Assembly: GCA_036346275.1 (NCBI GenBank)
Contig: CM070725.1
Location: 43,896,104-43,960,103, forward strand
Source: Otatea glauca
Lineage: Eukaryota > Streptophyta > Magnoliopsida > Poales > Poaceae
Reading direction: 5' to 3'
DNA: 64,000 nucleotides
The notes beneath the pieces were generated by a model. That model worked only from the letters and a program-made list of their open reading frames with translations. It searched no databases and was not told the origin of the DNA. The stretch's first letter is position 1; every line of letters begins with the position of its first letter. Positions 21,763-32,520 of this stretch are shown piece by piece. The position numbers and the translations under genes were made by a program.

Positions 21763-22242
21763 ATGATGGAGCGGTTCGACGGGACCATGAATCCCGCGGA
21801 ATTCCTCTCCATCTACTCCACCGCCATCCTAGCGGCCGGAGGAGACGAGGCCGTGATGGCCAACTACCTCCCCACCGTTCTGGACGGCGTCGCCCGCACC
21901 TGGCTCTTCAACCAGGCGTCCGGCACCTTCCGGTCGTGGCGCCAGCTGAGAAGCGCTCTCCACTCCAACTTCGAGTTGCTACGAATGGCACAGGCGGGAG
22001 AGGACTGGACCGTGTTATCGAGGAAAGGGGAACATCTGCGGGACCGTGCGCGGTTCACCGCGTCGCGAAACTTCGATCCCCAATGTTTCGACGAAACCGT
22101 CATCAAGGCTTTCAAGTTTGGTGTCCGAGACAGGCGCCTTACGGAGGACCTCGAGATTGCCACAAGGCTCACCGTCGACAAACTATTCCGCATGGTCGAA
22201 GGTGCGCGGACGCTGGATGATCTTTGTCCGATGGAAGCATGA
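21763..22242 (+). CDS. gag: Tat Gag capsid domain, partial
   Basis: An open frame of 159 residues carries the Retrotrans_gag-type core of Tat elements: RFDGTMNPAEFLSIYSTAIL, DEAVMANYLPTVLDGVARTW, FRSWRQLRSALHSNF and CFDETVIKAFKFGVRDRRL. It lacks an N-terminal extension and is cut by a frameshift at its end, where the family continues toward a nucleocapsid. The ATG at 21763 is internal to the original protein, so this is a fragment rather than a complete gene. Confidence 0.85.
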   Translation: MMERFDGTMNPAEFLSIYSTAILAAGGDEAVMANYLPTVLDGVARTWLFNQASGTFRSWRQLRSALHSNFELLRMAQAGEDWTVLSRKGEHLRDRARFTASRNFDPQCFDETVIKAFKFGVRDRRLTEDLEIATRLTVDKLFRMVEGARTLDDLCPMEA

Positions 22243-22760
22243 CTATGACCGGGGCCAGCTCGGCCTCGCCTTCGGCGAAACGAGGCCATCCGACTCTAAG
22301 GAAGGAGACCCGGGCCCGTGCGACAAAAGGCGAGGAAAAGACCGCGGCGTCGAGGGCGGCCAGCTCCACCTAGTCGCCACGGTCGGCGACAAGCGTGAAG
22401 GCGGGAGCGCGCCAACCCGACCGCCGGGGCCCGGCCTCGCAGAACCATCCGCGATCGTATGCGAGCGCGCGCCGCCCCAATAGGGGCAAGGTCGGAGGAC
22501 CCCTCCACACGAACATCAGAGCTTGGGGCAACGAGAACGGCCCGCCGGCGCCAACAAGTTTTACTGTTCCACAAGATCCACGGCCATGACTGCGGGCCGC
22601 AGGACATGGTCGTTCAAGCTGGATGCCTTTATAGGGGGGGAAATGCCCACGCTACAAAAGGCGATGAGCGGCGGGAGGCATCGGACGGTCGGGCTCGGCG
22701 GGCCGACGACTGAATTCCAACAGGCAACCGCCGTGTGGACATGATCTTGGTGGTTCCTCC
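22243..22760 (+). pseudogene. Tat Gag C-terminal (nucleocapsid) region, frames lost
   Basis: Short readable pieces in several frames, such as KFYCSTRSTAMTAG or FYCFHKIHGHDCG-like text near 22555-22600, resemble the YC-x-HxxxGHDTE-type nucleocapsid segment of Tat Gag. No continuous frame survives. Confidence 0.5.
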
Positions 22761-23410
22761 GCATATCGATCTCGGCGCTTGGTGAAGGACGCTTGCGCGC
22801 CGTCTATCAAGCCACCATTGGAAGCCCACGACCAACCCTGCAGATAGGGCGTCGTCCCCATCACCTTTTCCCGGGACGACGCCCCTCCGGGGATGTCCCG
22901 AGACTTCAAAACTGCTCTGGTCGTCGCCCCGACCATAAGCAACGCCGTCGTTGGCCGGGTCATGGTCGGCGAGGCGATTCCTCAACTCGCTCTAGCGGCG
23001 CCTTGGACCGGATGCAAATACCCCGGTCGAAAATCAAGAACATAGCGATCCCCTTCTTCGGCATCGTGCCGGGGAGCTCGACCACCCCCCTGGGGCAAGT
23101 GGTCCTCCCCGTCACCTTCGGCGACTCCGTAAATTTCCGCACCGAGCTGATCACCTTTGAAGTCGTGGACGGCGATCTCCCCTACAACGCCATCCTCGGG
23201 CGCCCCGCCCTGGTCAAGTTCATGGCTGCGAATCACTACGGGCACCGGTGTATGAAGCTCCCAGGGCCCGGTGGCGTCATAACGGTCCGCGGCGACCTTA
23301 AGGCAGCGCACGGCTGCTTGGAAAAGGCCCTGATGCTGGCCGACATATTGCCCCAGCCGGGCCCCGAGATCACCCCGAAGGACGCCCGTCGGAAGGCGGC
23401 TATCGACCAA
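22761..23410 (+). pseudogene. Tat aspartic protease remnant
   Basis: A readable block GRVMVGE then AIPQLALAA corresponds to where the family has a VDGGSSIN active site; small indels have destroyed the catalytic Asp-Gly-Gly. Further on, IPFFGIVPGSSTTPLGQVVL, FRTELITFEVVDGDLPYNAI and LGRPALVKFMAANHYGHRCM are in good frame (about 23016-23290) and match the protease C-terminal part of Tat elements. Confidence 0.75.
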
Positions 23411-24350
23411 GCGGCCCGACCAAGGCCGTGCGGCGAGGAGGGGAGCACGGGCAAGTGCATCTGCATTTCTACCAGCTCGATCCCAAATAGGAAGACGAGC
23501 TCGTCACCTTCCTCCGAGATAACAAAACCATTTTCGCATGGGAACCGACGGACATGCCCGGGGTCCCACGGGAGGTGATCGAGCACAAACTGCAAACAAA
23601 GCACGGCTCTCTGCACCGTGCGCCCGAAGCTCGGCGCTTCTCTTACGAGAAGCGGCGATAATCGAGGAGCACCTCGACAAGCTCCTTAAGGCGGCTTCAT
23701 TTGCGAGTCAACTACTCCGAATGGTGGCCAACCACAGTGATCGTCTGGAAGAAGAGGCGGAAGTGGCGAATGTGTGCCGACCACACGAGCTTGAACGCTG
23801 CATGCCCCAAAGATAACTTCCCTCCCCGCATGGACCAGTTGTGGACTCCACCGCCAACACCGAGATGTTGAGTTTTCGGCGCCTACTCCGGTACCACGGA
23901 TCAAGCTCGTCGCGGAAGGCGAAGACAAGACCGCCTTCATCACGCCGTTTGGAACCTTACGCTACGACTATGTCGTTCGGCCTCCGCAACGCGCGCCACG
24001 TTCGGTATTAATGGCCAAAGCCGACCGCAGATCGGCGGAACCTCGAGGTGTCGTCGGCGACATCATCGTCAAGAGCCCTCTAAGGCTAACCACGTCAGCG
24101 ACTGGCGAGACCTTTGCCAACCTGAGCAGGTTCGGTATCAAGCTCAACCCGAAAAATCGTCTTGGCACGGCCTCGGAAAAGTACTCGGCTACATGATCGG
24201 GGTCGGGCGTGGGCCCAACCGCAGAAGATCGAGGCGTCGAGCGGATGGCTGCCCAACCTCGATAAAACAAGTGCGAGCCTCACCGCCGCATCGTCGCCCT
24301 CGGTAGCTTCATTTCCGGCTCGACGGCGCGGCCGCCTTTCTTTAAGATCT
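23411..24350 (+). pseudogene. pol: Tat reverse transcriptase remnant, many indels
   Basis: Recognisable pieces in changing frames are TFLRDNKTIFAWEPTDMPGV and PREVIEHKL (about 23500-23590), EDKTAFITPFGTLRYDYVV (about 23920-23975) and VVGDIIVKS (about 24050-24077), the last being the remains of a YVDDIIVKS catalytic box. The region is recognisable but non-functional. Confidence 0.75.
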
Positions 24351-24838
24351 GCTTGTGATCATAAGGGTTTAGTGGACCCGAAGCCCAGCGGTCTTCGACG
24401 AGCTCAAGGCGTACCTCTCGCGTCCTCCTCTGCGACAACTCCACAGCGAGGAGAGGTCTTGCTACTTTACCTCGCGGCCGCGCCGGGCCGTCGGCGCGGT
24501 CCTAGTGGCGAGCGGGTAGAGGCGGCGACACCCGATCTACTATGTTAGCGAAGTACTCCACGGGCGAAGGCGCTATCCCGAGTTGAAACTCCTCTACGCA
24601 CTCCTCATGGCCTCGCGGAAGCTCCGACACTACTTCCAAGCACATGCGGTGGTCGTCCCGAGCGGCCTTCCGCTCGGGGAAATCCTCAGGAACCCTGAAG
24701 CTGGAGGTCGCGTCGCCAAATGGGCCATGGAGCTGGCCGAGTTCGACCTCCGCTTCACGGCCCGCACCGCCATCAAATCACAAGCGTGGCGGACCGTGGC
24801 GAGCGGACGGCGAGCTCGCCCGAGCCCGAGGTAAAGCC
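24351..24838 (+). pseudogene. pol: Tat RNase H (RT-associated) remnant
   Basis: An 83-residue frame from 24583 reads KLLYALLMASRKLRHYFQAH and GRVAKWAMELAEFDLRFTAR, the C-terminal part of the RT-linked RNase H. Upstream pieces occur in other frames. Confidence 0.7.
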
Positions 24839-25270
24839 GAGGACCCATGGACTATGTTCTTCGACGGATCAAGATCCTTTGAGCGCTCAGGGGCCGGATT
24901 TCTCCTCATCACCCCTCAAGGTGACCACTTGCGATATGTGGTCGCTTCGCTTTCCCGCTAACAATAACGCGGCGGAATACGAGGCCTCTTGGCCGACCTC
25001 CGAGCACGCAAGTCCTCGGGCATCCGCCGCCTAATCGTGAAAGGAGACTCGGCTCGTCGTCAATCAGTACAACAAAGTTTACAAGTGTTCGGAGCCTCTG
25101 ATGGCCAAATACCTCGCCGAGGTACGCAAGATGGAGAGATGGTTTCGGAACCTGAGGATCCAGCACGTACCAAGGAAAGACAATTCCACCGCCGATCTCT
25201 GTCGGGCTCGGATCATCCGGCGACGAGCTCCGCGGACGTCATCCTTGAAACCTTGGCCACACCGTCCGTC
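24839..25270 (+). pseudogene. Second, archaeal-type RNase H (aRNH) of the Tat element
   Basis: WTMFFDGSRSFERSGAGFLL (24850-24910), NNAAEYE (24960-24980), GIRRLIVKGDS (25020-25050) and IQHVPRKDNSTADL (25163-25200) are the blocks of the extra RNase H that Tat-lineage elements acquired in addition to the RT-linked one. The frame shifts at least twice. Its presence between RNase H and integrase is diagnostic of the lineage. Confidence 0.8.
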
Positions 25271-26400
25271 GCCCGACCGTGAAGACCCGATGGCCTTCCT
25301 CGAAACGCGTTCGGCGTGGATGGATCCCTTCATCAAGTTCCTCGACCAAGGGGAGCTCCCCGCCACTCCTGCTGAAAGGAGCAGGCTCCGGCGATGTGCG
25401 GGCTCGTACAGGCTCGTCGGCGGGCAGCTCCACCGTCAGGGGGCCTTGGGCGTTCTGTCAAAATGCATCACTCGGAAGAAGGTAAATACCGCTCCAGCGA
25501 CATACACTCCGGCACGTGCGGCGCTCACTCCTCTTTCGGGACTATGGTGGGAAGGCCTTCAGATGGGTTTTATCGCCAGCGGTGCTCGAAGATGCCGGGG
25601 CATCGTTCGTTCTTGCGATCTGTCGGTTTCACGCCGGAAAGTGAGGCAACCGGCCTACGCCTGCGAGACCATTCCTCGCTGGCCATTCTCGGCGTGGGGC
25701 CTCGACATTCTCGGTCCCTTCCGAGGTCGGTCGGGGAAGAAGTTCCTATTCGTGGCGATCGACACCTTTTCAAAATGGATCGAGCGTAACCGGTCTCGCT
25801 ATCACCGCCAAGGCGCGGTAAGGTTCTTCCGTTCGCCGTGGTCACAAGATGCGAGTCCCTTGCGGGATCATCACCGACAACGGGACGCAGATTCACCAAT
25901 GAATTGTTCCAAGAGTTCAACGCGGATATGGGGACCAAGGTGCGCTATGCCTCGGTGAGCCACCCAGAGCAACAGGCGGCGAGCGCGCCAACGGGCAGCT
26001 CATCCAAGGGCTCAAGCGAGTCTTCGGCGAGCTCGCCGCCGTGGTGGGCATGGGTGGGCGAGCTCCCACGTCCTTTGGTCTATCCGCACCTCGACCGATC
26101 GGGCAACAGAACAAGCCCTTTCGGCTCATCTTGGGCCGAGGTGTCCTACCATCCGAGGTCGCGCCGTTCCGTTAGGGCGAGCTCGGTCGACGTGTCGACC
26201 TCGGCGAGCGGTCCTCGACCTTGCCTTGGCGGAAGAAGTAAGGTGCCGCGGCCTGCGCTCGGCGCTACACCGCAAGATCTCCGCGGACATCTTTGCTGGT
26301 GTCCGACCGAGCCGGCGTCGGGGACTGGTCTAAGACGGATCCAAGATCGCTCTCACACCAACAAGCTGTCCCGCTGTGGGAGGGCCCTTTGAGTCATCTA
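25271..26400 (+). pseudogene. pol: Tat integrase remnant
   Basis: Readable blocks are MHHSEEGKYRSSDIHSGTCG (zinc-binding start), FSAWGLDILGPFRGRSGKKF and LFVAIDTFSKWIE (first catalytic Asp, about 25685-25790), GSSPTTGRRFTNELFQEFNA (frame-shifted ITDNGTQFTN block, about 25860-25925) and RYASVSHPEQQAASAPTGSS (remains of HPQSNGQVERANG, about 25940-26010). Several one-base losses break the frame. Confidence 0.8.
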
Positions 26401-27910
26401 GCAAGCCGCGGAGAGCTTACCGTCTGGCGGTCCCGATGGCGAGGAGCTCACGAGCTCGTGGAGCGAGGCCGACTCGGAAGTTCTACGTCTAGCTCTCCTC
26501 TTTCACCCATCGTTAAGTTAAGGTGCCTCTTTCTTTGTTGCTATGTTTGTTCCTGTGTTCTGAATTCTGGCGCCTCGGGGCATGCTCAAGGCTTTTTTCT
26601 GTTGCCATCCCCTGGTCCGGCCCAGGTTCGTGGCCATAAGTAAAGTTTTTCTTTTGATTTCCGTGCTAATCTCGTTCGATTTGTAGAAGGGTTGATGTTC
26701 CATCACGACCCTAAGTTGCAGATTCCTTCGGTCGAAGGTCGCGCCATCTTAAAGGCCCTCGGACGCAGAGTCTCGTCCGTCCCCTTTTTTTTAACCAAAG
26801 TAATTTCTTCTTAGAACGCCTCGGGCGGCCCGACCCCGCGGCGTGGCTATAAGGGCAACCATAAGGCCACGCGGCGGGCTCGGTCTCGGGGCGTCCATGC
26901 GTGTTCTTTCTTGCGGCGCACGGGTCACGTTCTCTAGGTTCGCCCGGTATGAACAACCGGGCACAGGCATTCGAGGATCGGGGCGCTGATAAGCGATCAT
27001 TATCGGGTAAGCCGCCATCCCCGTGTTGCCAACCATTGAACGTTCTCAGAGGGCGCCCCGAGCCTAATGACTTTTCTCGGGCTCGAAGGTCGCAGTTTGG
27101 GATTCACCGGGGATGACTGCGTCGTTCTAAGCCGACCTTTCCCGGGCGGGTGGCGAGTTCGAATCTCTAAACCGCCCTCGAGGGTCTTGCCGAGCTCGAT
27201 GCATTCCCGAGCTCGCCGAGTCGAACCAAGGCCTAAAATCGGTCCAACTCGAGCTATCGAGCGGACGGTCGAGTTGTGCCCAAACACGAGTTGCGCCGGC
27301 GAGGCCTCGGTGGGGACCACGTTCTCGGGTTCGCCTCGTGGATGCAAGATTCGAGCCCAATGCATTCCCGGGCTCGAGGCGCGAGTAAAGCGATCCTTAT
27401 CGGAGTAAGCGGCTATTCCCCGTGTTCTGGCCGGTGAGCGTCCTCAAGAAGCGCCGGGCGATGACATTTCGGACGAAGGCGCGACTCCTAAGATTACCAC
27501 CAGGGATGATCTCAGTCACAATAAGTCGCTTTGCCGCAACAAGCCGACTTATTCCCCGTAGCCAAATTATCGAGACATGTCAACCCGAGTCGTGCCCGGG
27601 CCCGAGTGATTTCGGGCGAAGCCTCGGTTGAATCAACATCGGGCATCGACACTCTGTCGACCTAAAATTTGGGTAATTGGGCGAAGGCGGTGAGGCCTCG
27701 TTGCAAGGGTCAGCGAGGCGTGCTCCCACGCGCCACGTATCGAGATTATTCGACCCTTCCAAGAAATAGCCCGCATACAAGGTACAGTGGCGGCACAGAA
27801 CCGGCAAATAAGCTAAGTCCTCCAAAGAAACACAACTCTATAAAGCTTAGCATAAAGTTGTTTTATCTTTACAAGGGAGAATCTTTCGCCCCCGGACCCA
27901 TCCGCTAACT
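26401..27910 (+). other. Tat 3' spacer with about 397-bp direct repeats
   Basis: No protein is supported. Two diverged copies of a roughly 400-bp segment start near 26930 and 27330; the blocks AGCGATCATTATCGGGTAAG (26992) and AGCGATCCTTATCGGAGTAA (27389) are 397 bp apart, each followed by a CCCCGTGTT block. Tandem repeats downstream of integrase are common in Tat-lineage elements. Confidence 0.7.
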
Positions 27911-30810
27911 TTAAAGTTTACAGAGACATGTCTCGGACGAGTTTTTCCCGTTCGAGGTCGAAAACCCTCCGCCGCAGTGCGAGGACCTCGGATTCGGCCT
28001 TGTCAACCCGGTCGCGATCGCCTTGGAGCTGGGCCAAGCGTCTTTCGGCCGAGCCACTGCGCGGCTACTCCCAAGACTAGCATTCACGGCCTCGGCCTCG
28101 GCCGCCTTGGTTTCGCTCCGGTGGCCTCGTCTCCAACCCGCGACCGTCTTCTCGAGCTCGGCCGCTTTAGCCTCGAGCTCGGAGGAGGGCCCCCCTCGCT
28201 GTGCGACTTCTGCCTCGAAGCGAAGGTCAGAGATCTCGAGCTTGAGGCGCTGGATCTCCATCGACGCGCTAGCGCGGTCCTCGTCGAAGACGTCCTCACG
28301 CCTCGGCGGACCGGGCAAGGGTGTCCTCCACCCTCCTCCGCTCCCCCTTGATGGCTTCGGAGAGCGCTATGGCGTATACCTCCTGGGCCACACGCTCCCG
28401 CTCGGCCTCGACAGCCCGCGCGAGCTCGAGGGCCTGGGCCTCCTTCAGGCGCGAGACTTCCTCTTGGCCGCGCGACACGGTGGCTTCTAGATCGGCGATG
28501 TCCCTCTGATTGGTTTCGAGGACGCCGCATAAGGGCCGGAAGGTGAGCACATGTTCGCGCGCAATGTTGTACCCCCGGGAAACCAGCCGCAGACCCTGTG
28601 AAGGCAAAGAAAAACCCACCATGACCACTAAGAAAAGGGAGGGAAGGAGGAGGTGGCGCCACGATCGATCTTACCTCCACTAGCCGGTCCTCCAGCGAAG
28701 ACAAGTCGACAACGCCATCAGGATCTCGGGGCAGTACGCCCGCGGTTACATCCCCGGCGGCCTCCGCCGCCGCTGTAGTGACGGCACACCCCGAAGGACC
28801 AGGGGGATCCGCTCCGGCCACGGCAATGGCGGCCGGGCCCTCTGGGCCGACGAGTGGCTTGACGGCCCCCTGGCCGCCCTCGATTGCGGGGAGGATCCTC
28901 GGCTCGCCAATGGTGGACGGCCCCACCCGGGGCACGGCGACAACGCCGCCCTCGATCACGGGCTGCCCCGGTGTATAAGCTGCACACGGCAAATTATCAA
29001 AAGATGCTCAGTCGGCCCCACCACCACGAAGTTAAGAAACAGGGGGGAACTTACCGCGCAGAACGGACGCGCGGCAACCTCGCCTTCTTTACCGGCCCCC
29101 CCTCCGGGGGCGATTCGGCTCTCCGCTTTCCCGAGGGCTCCACCCCCGGGGACGACCCCACCGGGGGCGCAACGACGACGCCACCCTCGACTGCGACCCC
29201 TTCGGCTACCTTGCTCCCGGCAGCGGCACCCCCAATCACGACGCCCTTGATCTTGCGCTTTCAACCAACCCTCCCTCGGCCGCTTCGTCCTCCTAGGAGG
29301 ACGCGGCAAGCAGCATCAGCCGCATCCTCGGTCGCGGCATGAGGCGGTAATCGTCCTCATAATCCTCCTCCCCGGCCTCGCCCTGGACCACAGGAAAGGT
29401 CGGTACCCCTCGGACGCTCGAACGCCGCGATGGGGTGGGATGACGAAAAATGTACGGAGGCCGTACCTGGCGTGACCGCTCCTCGGCAGCGGCGGGAGGG
29501 CTTCCCCCTCGGGAGCTTGTTGCCGGAACCCGTTGCTCCGGCTGCGTACCCAGGGCTCTTGCGGCCGAAGCCGCCTCTTGTTGCTGGCAAAAGCGAGGGT
29601 TAGTGGGTGAACCAAAAAAGAAGAAAAAGAAAAAGGTGGCCCGGTGGAACCAAGCTCGAACCCGGGTACCCCTGAGCTCGGGGGGTCTAAACTCACCACG
29701 ACCCGGTCGCCCCACTCGACGTGGGGCTTCTTGGCGATTTGCTTTGGGGTGTCGAGAGCCGGCTTCTTGCCCCCCTTCTTGCCTTTGTTTGGGCCAGGAA
29801 ACGGTAGCAACTACTTCGCCGTATCCCAAAGCTCTTTAGTTGCCTGCGCGGGCTCACCACAATAAACATCCGAGTCCGAGCACCCAAAGCAAGGACCAAA
29901 GTGAAAGGCTATTACCTCGCTGCTACGCCCCAAGATGTTCTTGGGGACGTTGCCGCCGAGGTCGAAGGAGTTGGCGGCCTTCCCGAAGATCTCCTGCATC
30001 CTCGAAATGACCCATGCCGACCTCGGTGCTGCGAGATCAGGAATAAAGCGTCAGGAGATAAGGGAACTCCGACCAAGGTCCGAAAGGATCTGAGATCGGA
30101 CAACAGTTACCCTCGTGACTTTCTTGGGTGGCGTCGCACCTCCCGGTGATCTCAAAGAAAGGGTGCAACCTCCTCCGTAGAGGGAGCACCCGATTCCGCA
30201 GGTAGTCGTAAACGACCGTCTGCCCCTTAAGGCCCCGCATGGCGCATGTGTGGATGAAGACGGCCACTTCCTGGTCGTCCACTGAGTCCTCAGGCTCAGG
30301 GGTCTCCCGCTTCCCTTCGACCGCGGCACCGTTATAAGCAAGCCCACCTCCCTCGCCCTTCTTCAAATAAAACCATTTTTCCGCCCACGGCCCGAGCGAG
30401 TCCCGGGTCGGGATTTGGAGGAAGGTACAAGGGAGTCCTGCCCGCAGCCGGAAATAGAGGCACCCGACGACGGGGTCTTTCGCGGTGCGGGACGAGGAAA
30501 AAAGAAAAGCGAGGGGTAGGAGCACGCCAAGAACCCTCGCAAAGATGTGCAGCGGAAGGAGAAGGAGGGAGTTCGGCACCAAGTTCACGAGCTCGATCTC
30601 GCACTGCGCGAGGACCGCAGCCAAGAAGTCACTTTCCGGGGTCCGCAGCCCAAAGAGCATGTACTGCTCCGTGCTCACGATCTCGTCATCCCGAGGTCGC
30701 GGCACTTTCTCCCCGGAAGGAAGCCGCCAGGACAACGGGTCCAGAAGCCCCAAAGACTCCATCTCCCTCATCCGTTCTGCGGTGAGTGTGCTCCTCCCAA
30801 ACTTCGCCAT
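27911..30810 (-). pseudogene. Antisense, intron-containing accessory gene of the Tat element
   Basis: On the minus strand an ATG at 30810 opens exon 1 (30810-30111, about 233 codons plus 1 nt). GT-AG introns then join exon 2 (30028-29916), exon 3 (29843-29697) and exon 4 (29583-29293), and each junction keeps the frame. The N-terminal domain (SLGLLDPLSWRLPSGEKVPR, PLHIFARVLGVLLPLAFLFS, RDSLGPWAEKWFYLK) resembles the putative gypsy-type accessory domain of PF04195, but this is from memory of the family. Exon 3 is Lys-rich (GKKGGKKPALDTPKQIAKKP) and holds one in-frame TAG. Further downstream (28992-27911) strongly charged coiled-coil frames (QRDIADLEATVSRGQEEVSR, EIQRLKLEISDLRFEAEVAQ) probably form the C-terminal part. 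Function unknown. Confidence 0.65.
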
Positions 30811-31248
30811 AGAGTCAAGGTCAAAAGGAAGGGGGAGAGCGGGGTCGCAATCAGGGGCTAGAAGGCGTTAACGTAGAGGGACAAGGAGGAAGAAGGCAAA
30901 GGCACGAGAAACGGAAAGTGAAATCCTAAAGGGTAAGACCCCTCTGGTTTTAAAAGATGCCTCATCTACCGGCACCACCATCACCTCAAAAGGCGCGCTC
31001 GTAGCCGGCGGGCAGAAGCCGAGACGTCAGGGGCCTTTCAAAACCCCCGTACGGGCGTGTCCCTCCACGCATCCAGCGGACCCCATTCCTTCAACTTCCC
31101 CATCCACGAGGCCCTGGGCTTCACAGGCCGTCAGGAAAACAAAGCGGCAAAGTCAAGTATGTGTCCCGATGGGGAATCCTCTTCGAACAAGACATCGGAC
31201 TCAAGAGCGCCTAGAGTCTCGCATCGCTTCTTGAGCCTCGGGGCTGGT
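30811..31248. other. Region between antisense gene start and 3' LTR, with polypurine tract
   Basis: Upstream of the antisense ATG on the minus strand there is a C/T-rich leader and a TTTTAAAA box at about 30947-30955, a possible promoter. At the plus-strand end, GAGCCTCGGGGCTGGT (31233-31248) directly precedes the 3' LTR and is the likely polypurine tract, although interrupted by pyrimidines. Confidence 0.45.
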
Positions 31249-32299
31249 TGTCGGGATCGATGACCAGACGCAGCGCCCCCGACACGTGTTCGTTCCCCTC
31301 TCGTGCTCGGGATGTTCCTAACCCCGGCAGACGTCTCCGATCTACCGCCCGGCACCAGCGGATGTTACGGTCGGGATCCGACCAAAGGACCCAAGAGGCC
31401 ACCGGGACACTCTTCCCGACTGGCGGACCTCTCCGAGCTCTTCCCCGACGGCGGACCTCTCGAGCCCTTCCCGACCGGCGGGTCGTGCTCCCGACCTCCG
31501 CGGCGGGACGGGTCCCCGACTCGACCAAGTTGAGCTCCCGACCTCGCGCGGGTGGGATCCTGACTCGATCAAGCCAAGGCAACCCCGCCAAGGGCGCGTG
31601 TCAAAGCCTCCACCGACCAACGACCGCGTGCCCCACGGATGGGGTCAATCAAGTGACTATACGAGCGGTGGCCACTTCCCAAGATGGTTTAATGGGCTGC
31701 GAAGTCATGCTTCAACCCATCGGCCGGCCACGTCTGATGCGAAGACCGCGCTCCCAAGGCGGCACCAACGTCATGGGCGGCAACGCGTCAACACTCGTCG
31801 GGATCACGCATGCGTGTACGCCGTTTCCGGTGAAATACCAAACCGCCACGACCAACGAGACTACCGGCCCATTGTGGGCGGATTTAACAGCGACCGGTCG
31901 GCGGGACGAAGGACCGAAGCTCTTAGTATAGGTCACCTCGCCCTTCCCCAGCTCTCGAGGTAACCTGCCCCTTCCTACCGTATAAAGGGAGGCAGGAACC
32001 CCGGAGAAGGGGGATTCTTCTAGTAAAGCCATGAGCACTCTTGCGCAAGGATCCAATAACTCTCGTTTGTAAACTTTGTACAGCCATCTACACTAAAGGC
32101 AATACAACACCACCACACGAACTGGAGTAGGGGTTCGGCCCGAACCAGTATAAACCTTGTGTCCCCTGTTTGGTTGCGCATGTTCCCCTGCTTAGTGCGC
32201 CCGCCGAGGGTGCCACTCGGACGAGCGAAGCTCTGGGCCTCGCCCTCTGTACGATCCTTCCCCTTCTTTCTTTGCGGTCGGCGGTCCCGATCGTTGACA
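31249..32299 (+). repeat. 3' LTR of the Tat element
   Basis: It begins TGTCGGGA and ends GTTGACA, 1,051 bp. The last 380 bases are close to the 5' LTR, with a block of about 200 bp (31917-32120) essentially identical. The first 650 bases lack many single G or C residues relative to the 5' LTR. TATAAAG at 31981 matches the 5' copy. Confidence 0.92.
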
Positions 32300-32520
32300 A
32301 GTTGGTATTAGGAGTATTGTCGATGTGCATTGAAGTCGGGATATAGTTGGTAATAGGAGTACCCCTGATGAGCATTGAAGCTAGGGTAAAGTTAGAATTT
32401 GATATATCGCCGATGTGCATTGAAATCGGAAATTAGAAGTACTGTTGATGTGTATTGAAGTCGGAGTACAATTGGTATTAGGAGTTACGCTGATGTGCAT
32501 TGAAGTTAGGGAACAATTGA
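32300..32520. repeat. 45-bp minisatellite array, right part (about 5 units) with target duplication
   Basis: Starts with AGTTG (32300-32304), the second copy of the target duplication, and completes the unit broken at 19786. The following units (GTATTGTCGATGTGCATTGA at 32314, a shortened one near 32410, ACTGTTGATGTGTATTGAAG at 32440) are more diverged than those on the left. Confidence 0.9.

Larger units (their letters stand above)
19787..32299 (+). mobile_element. Complete-length Ty3/gypsy element of the Tat lineage (RIRE2/Grande-like), 12.5 kb, GC-rich
   Basis: Two LTRs of about 1.07 and 1.05 kb, a primer site, a polypurine tract and a 5-bp duplication bound the element. Internal order is gag, protease, RT, RNase H, a second RNase H, integrase, a repeat-bearing spacer, and an antisense accessory gene. 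The second RNase H and the long 3' region with antisense coding are hallmarks of Tat-lineage elements. GC content is visibly much higher than the surroundings. Coding frames are shattered by many small indels, so it cannot move on its own as it stands. Confidence 0.9.

Noticed and set aside
29450..29839. Plus-strand open frames inside the Tat 3' region
   Set aside because: They lie opposite exons 3 and 4 of the antisense gene and have no splice or family support.
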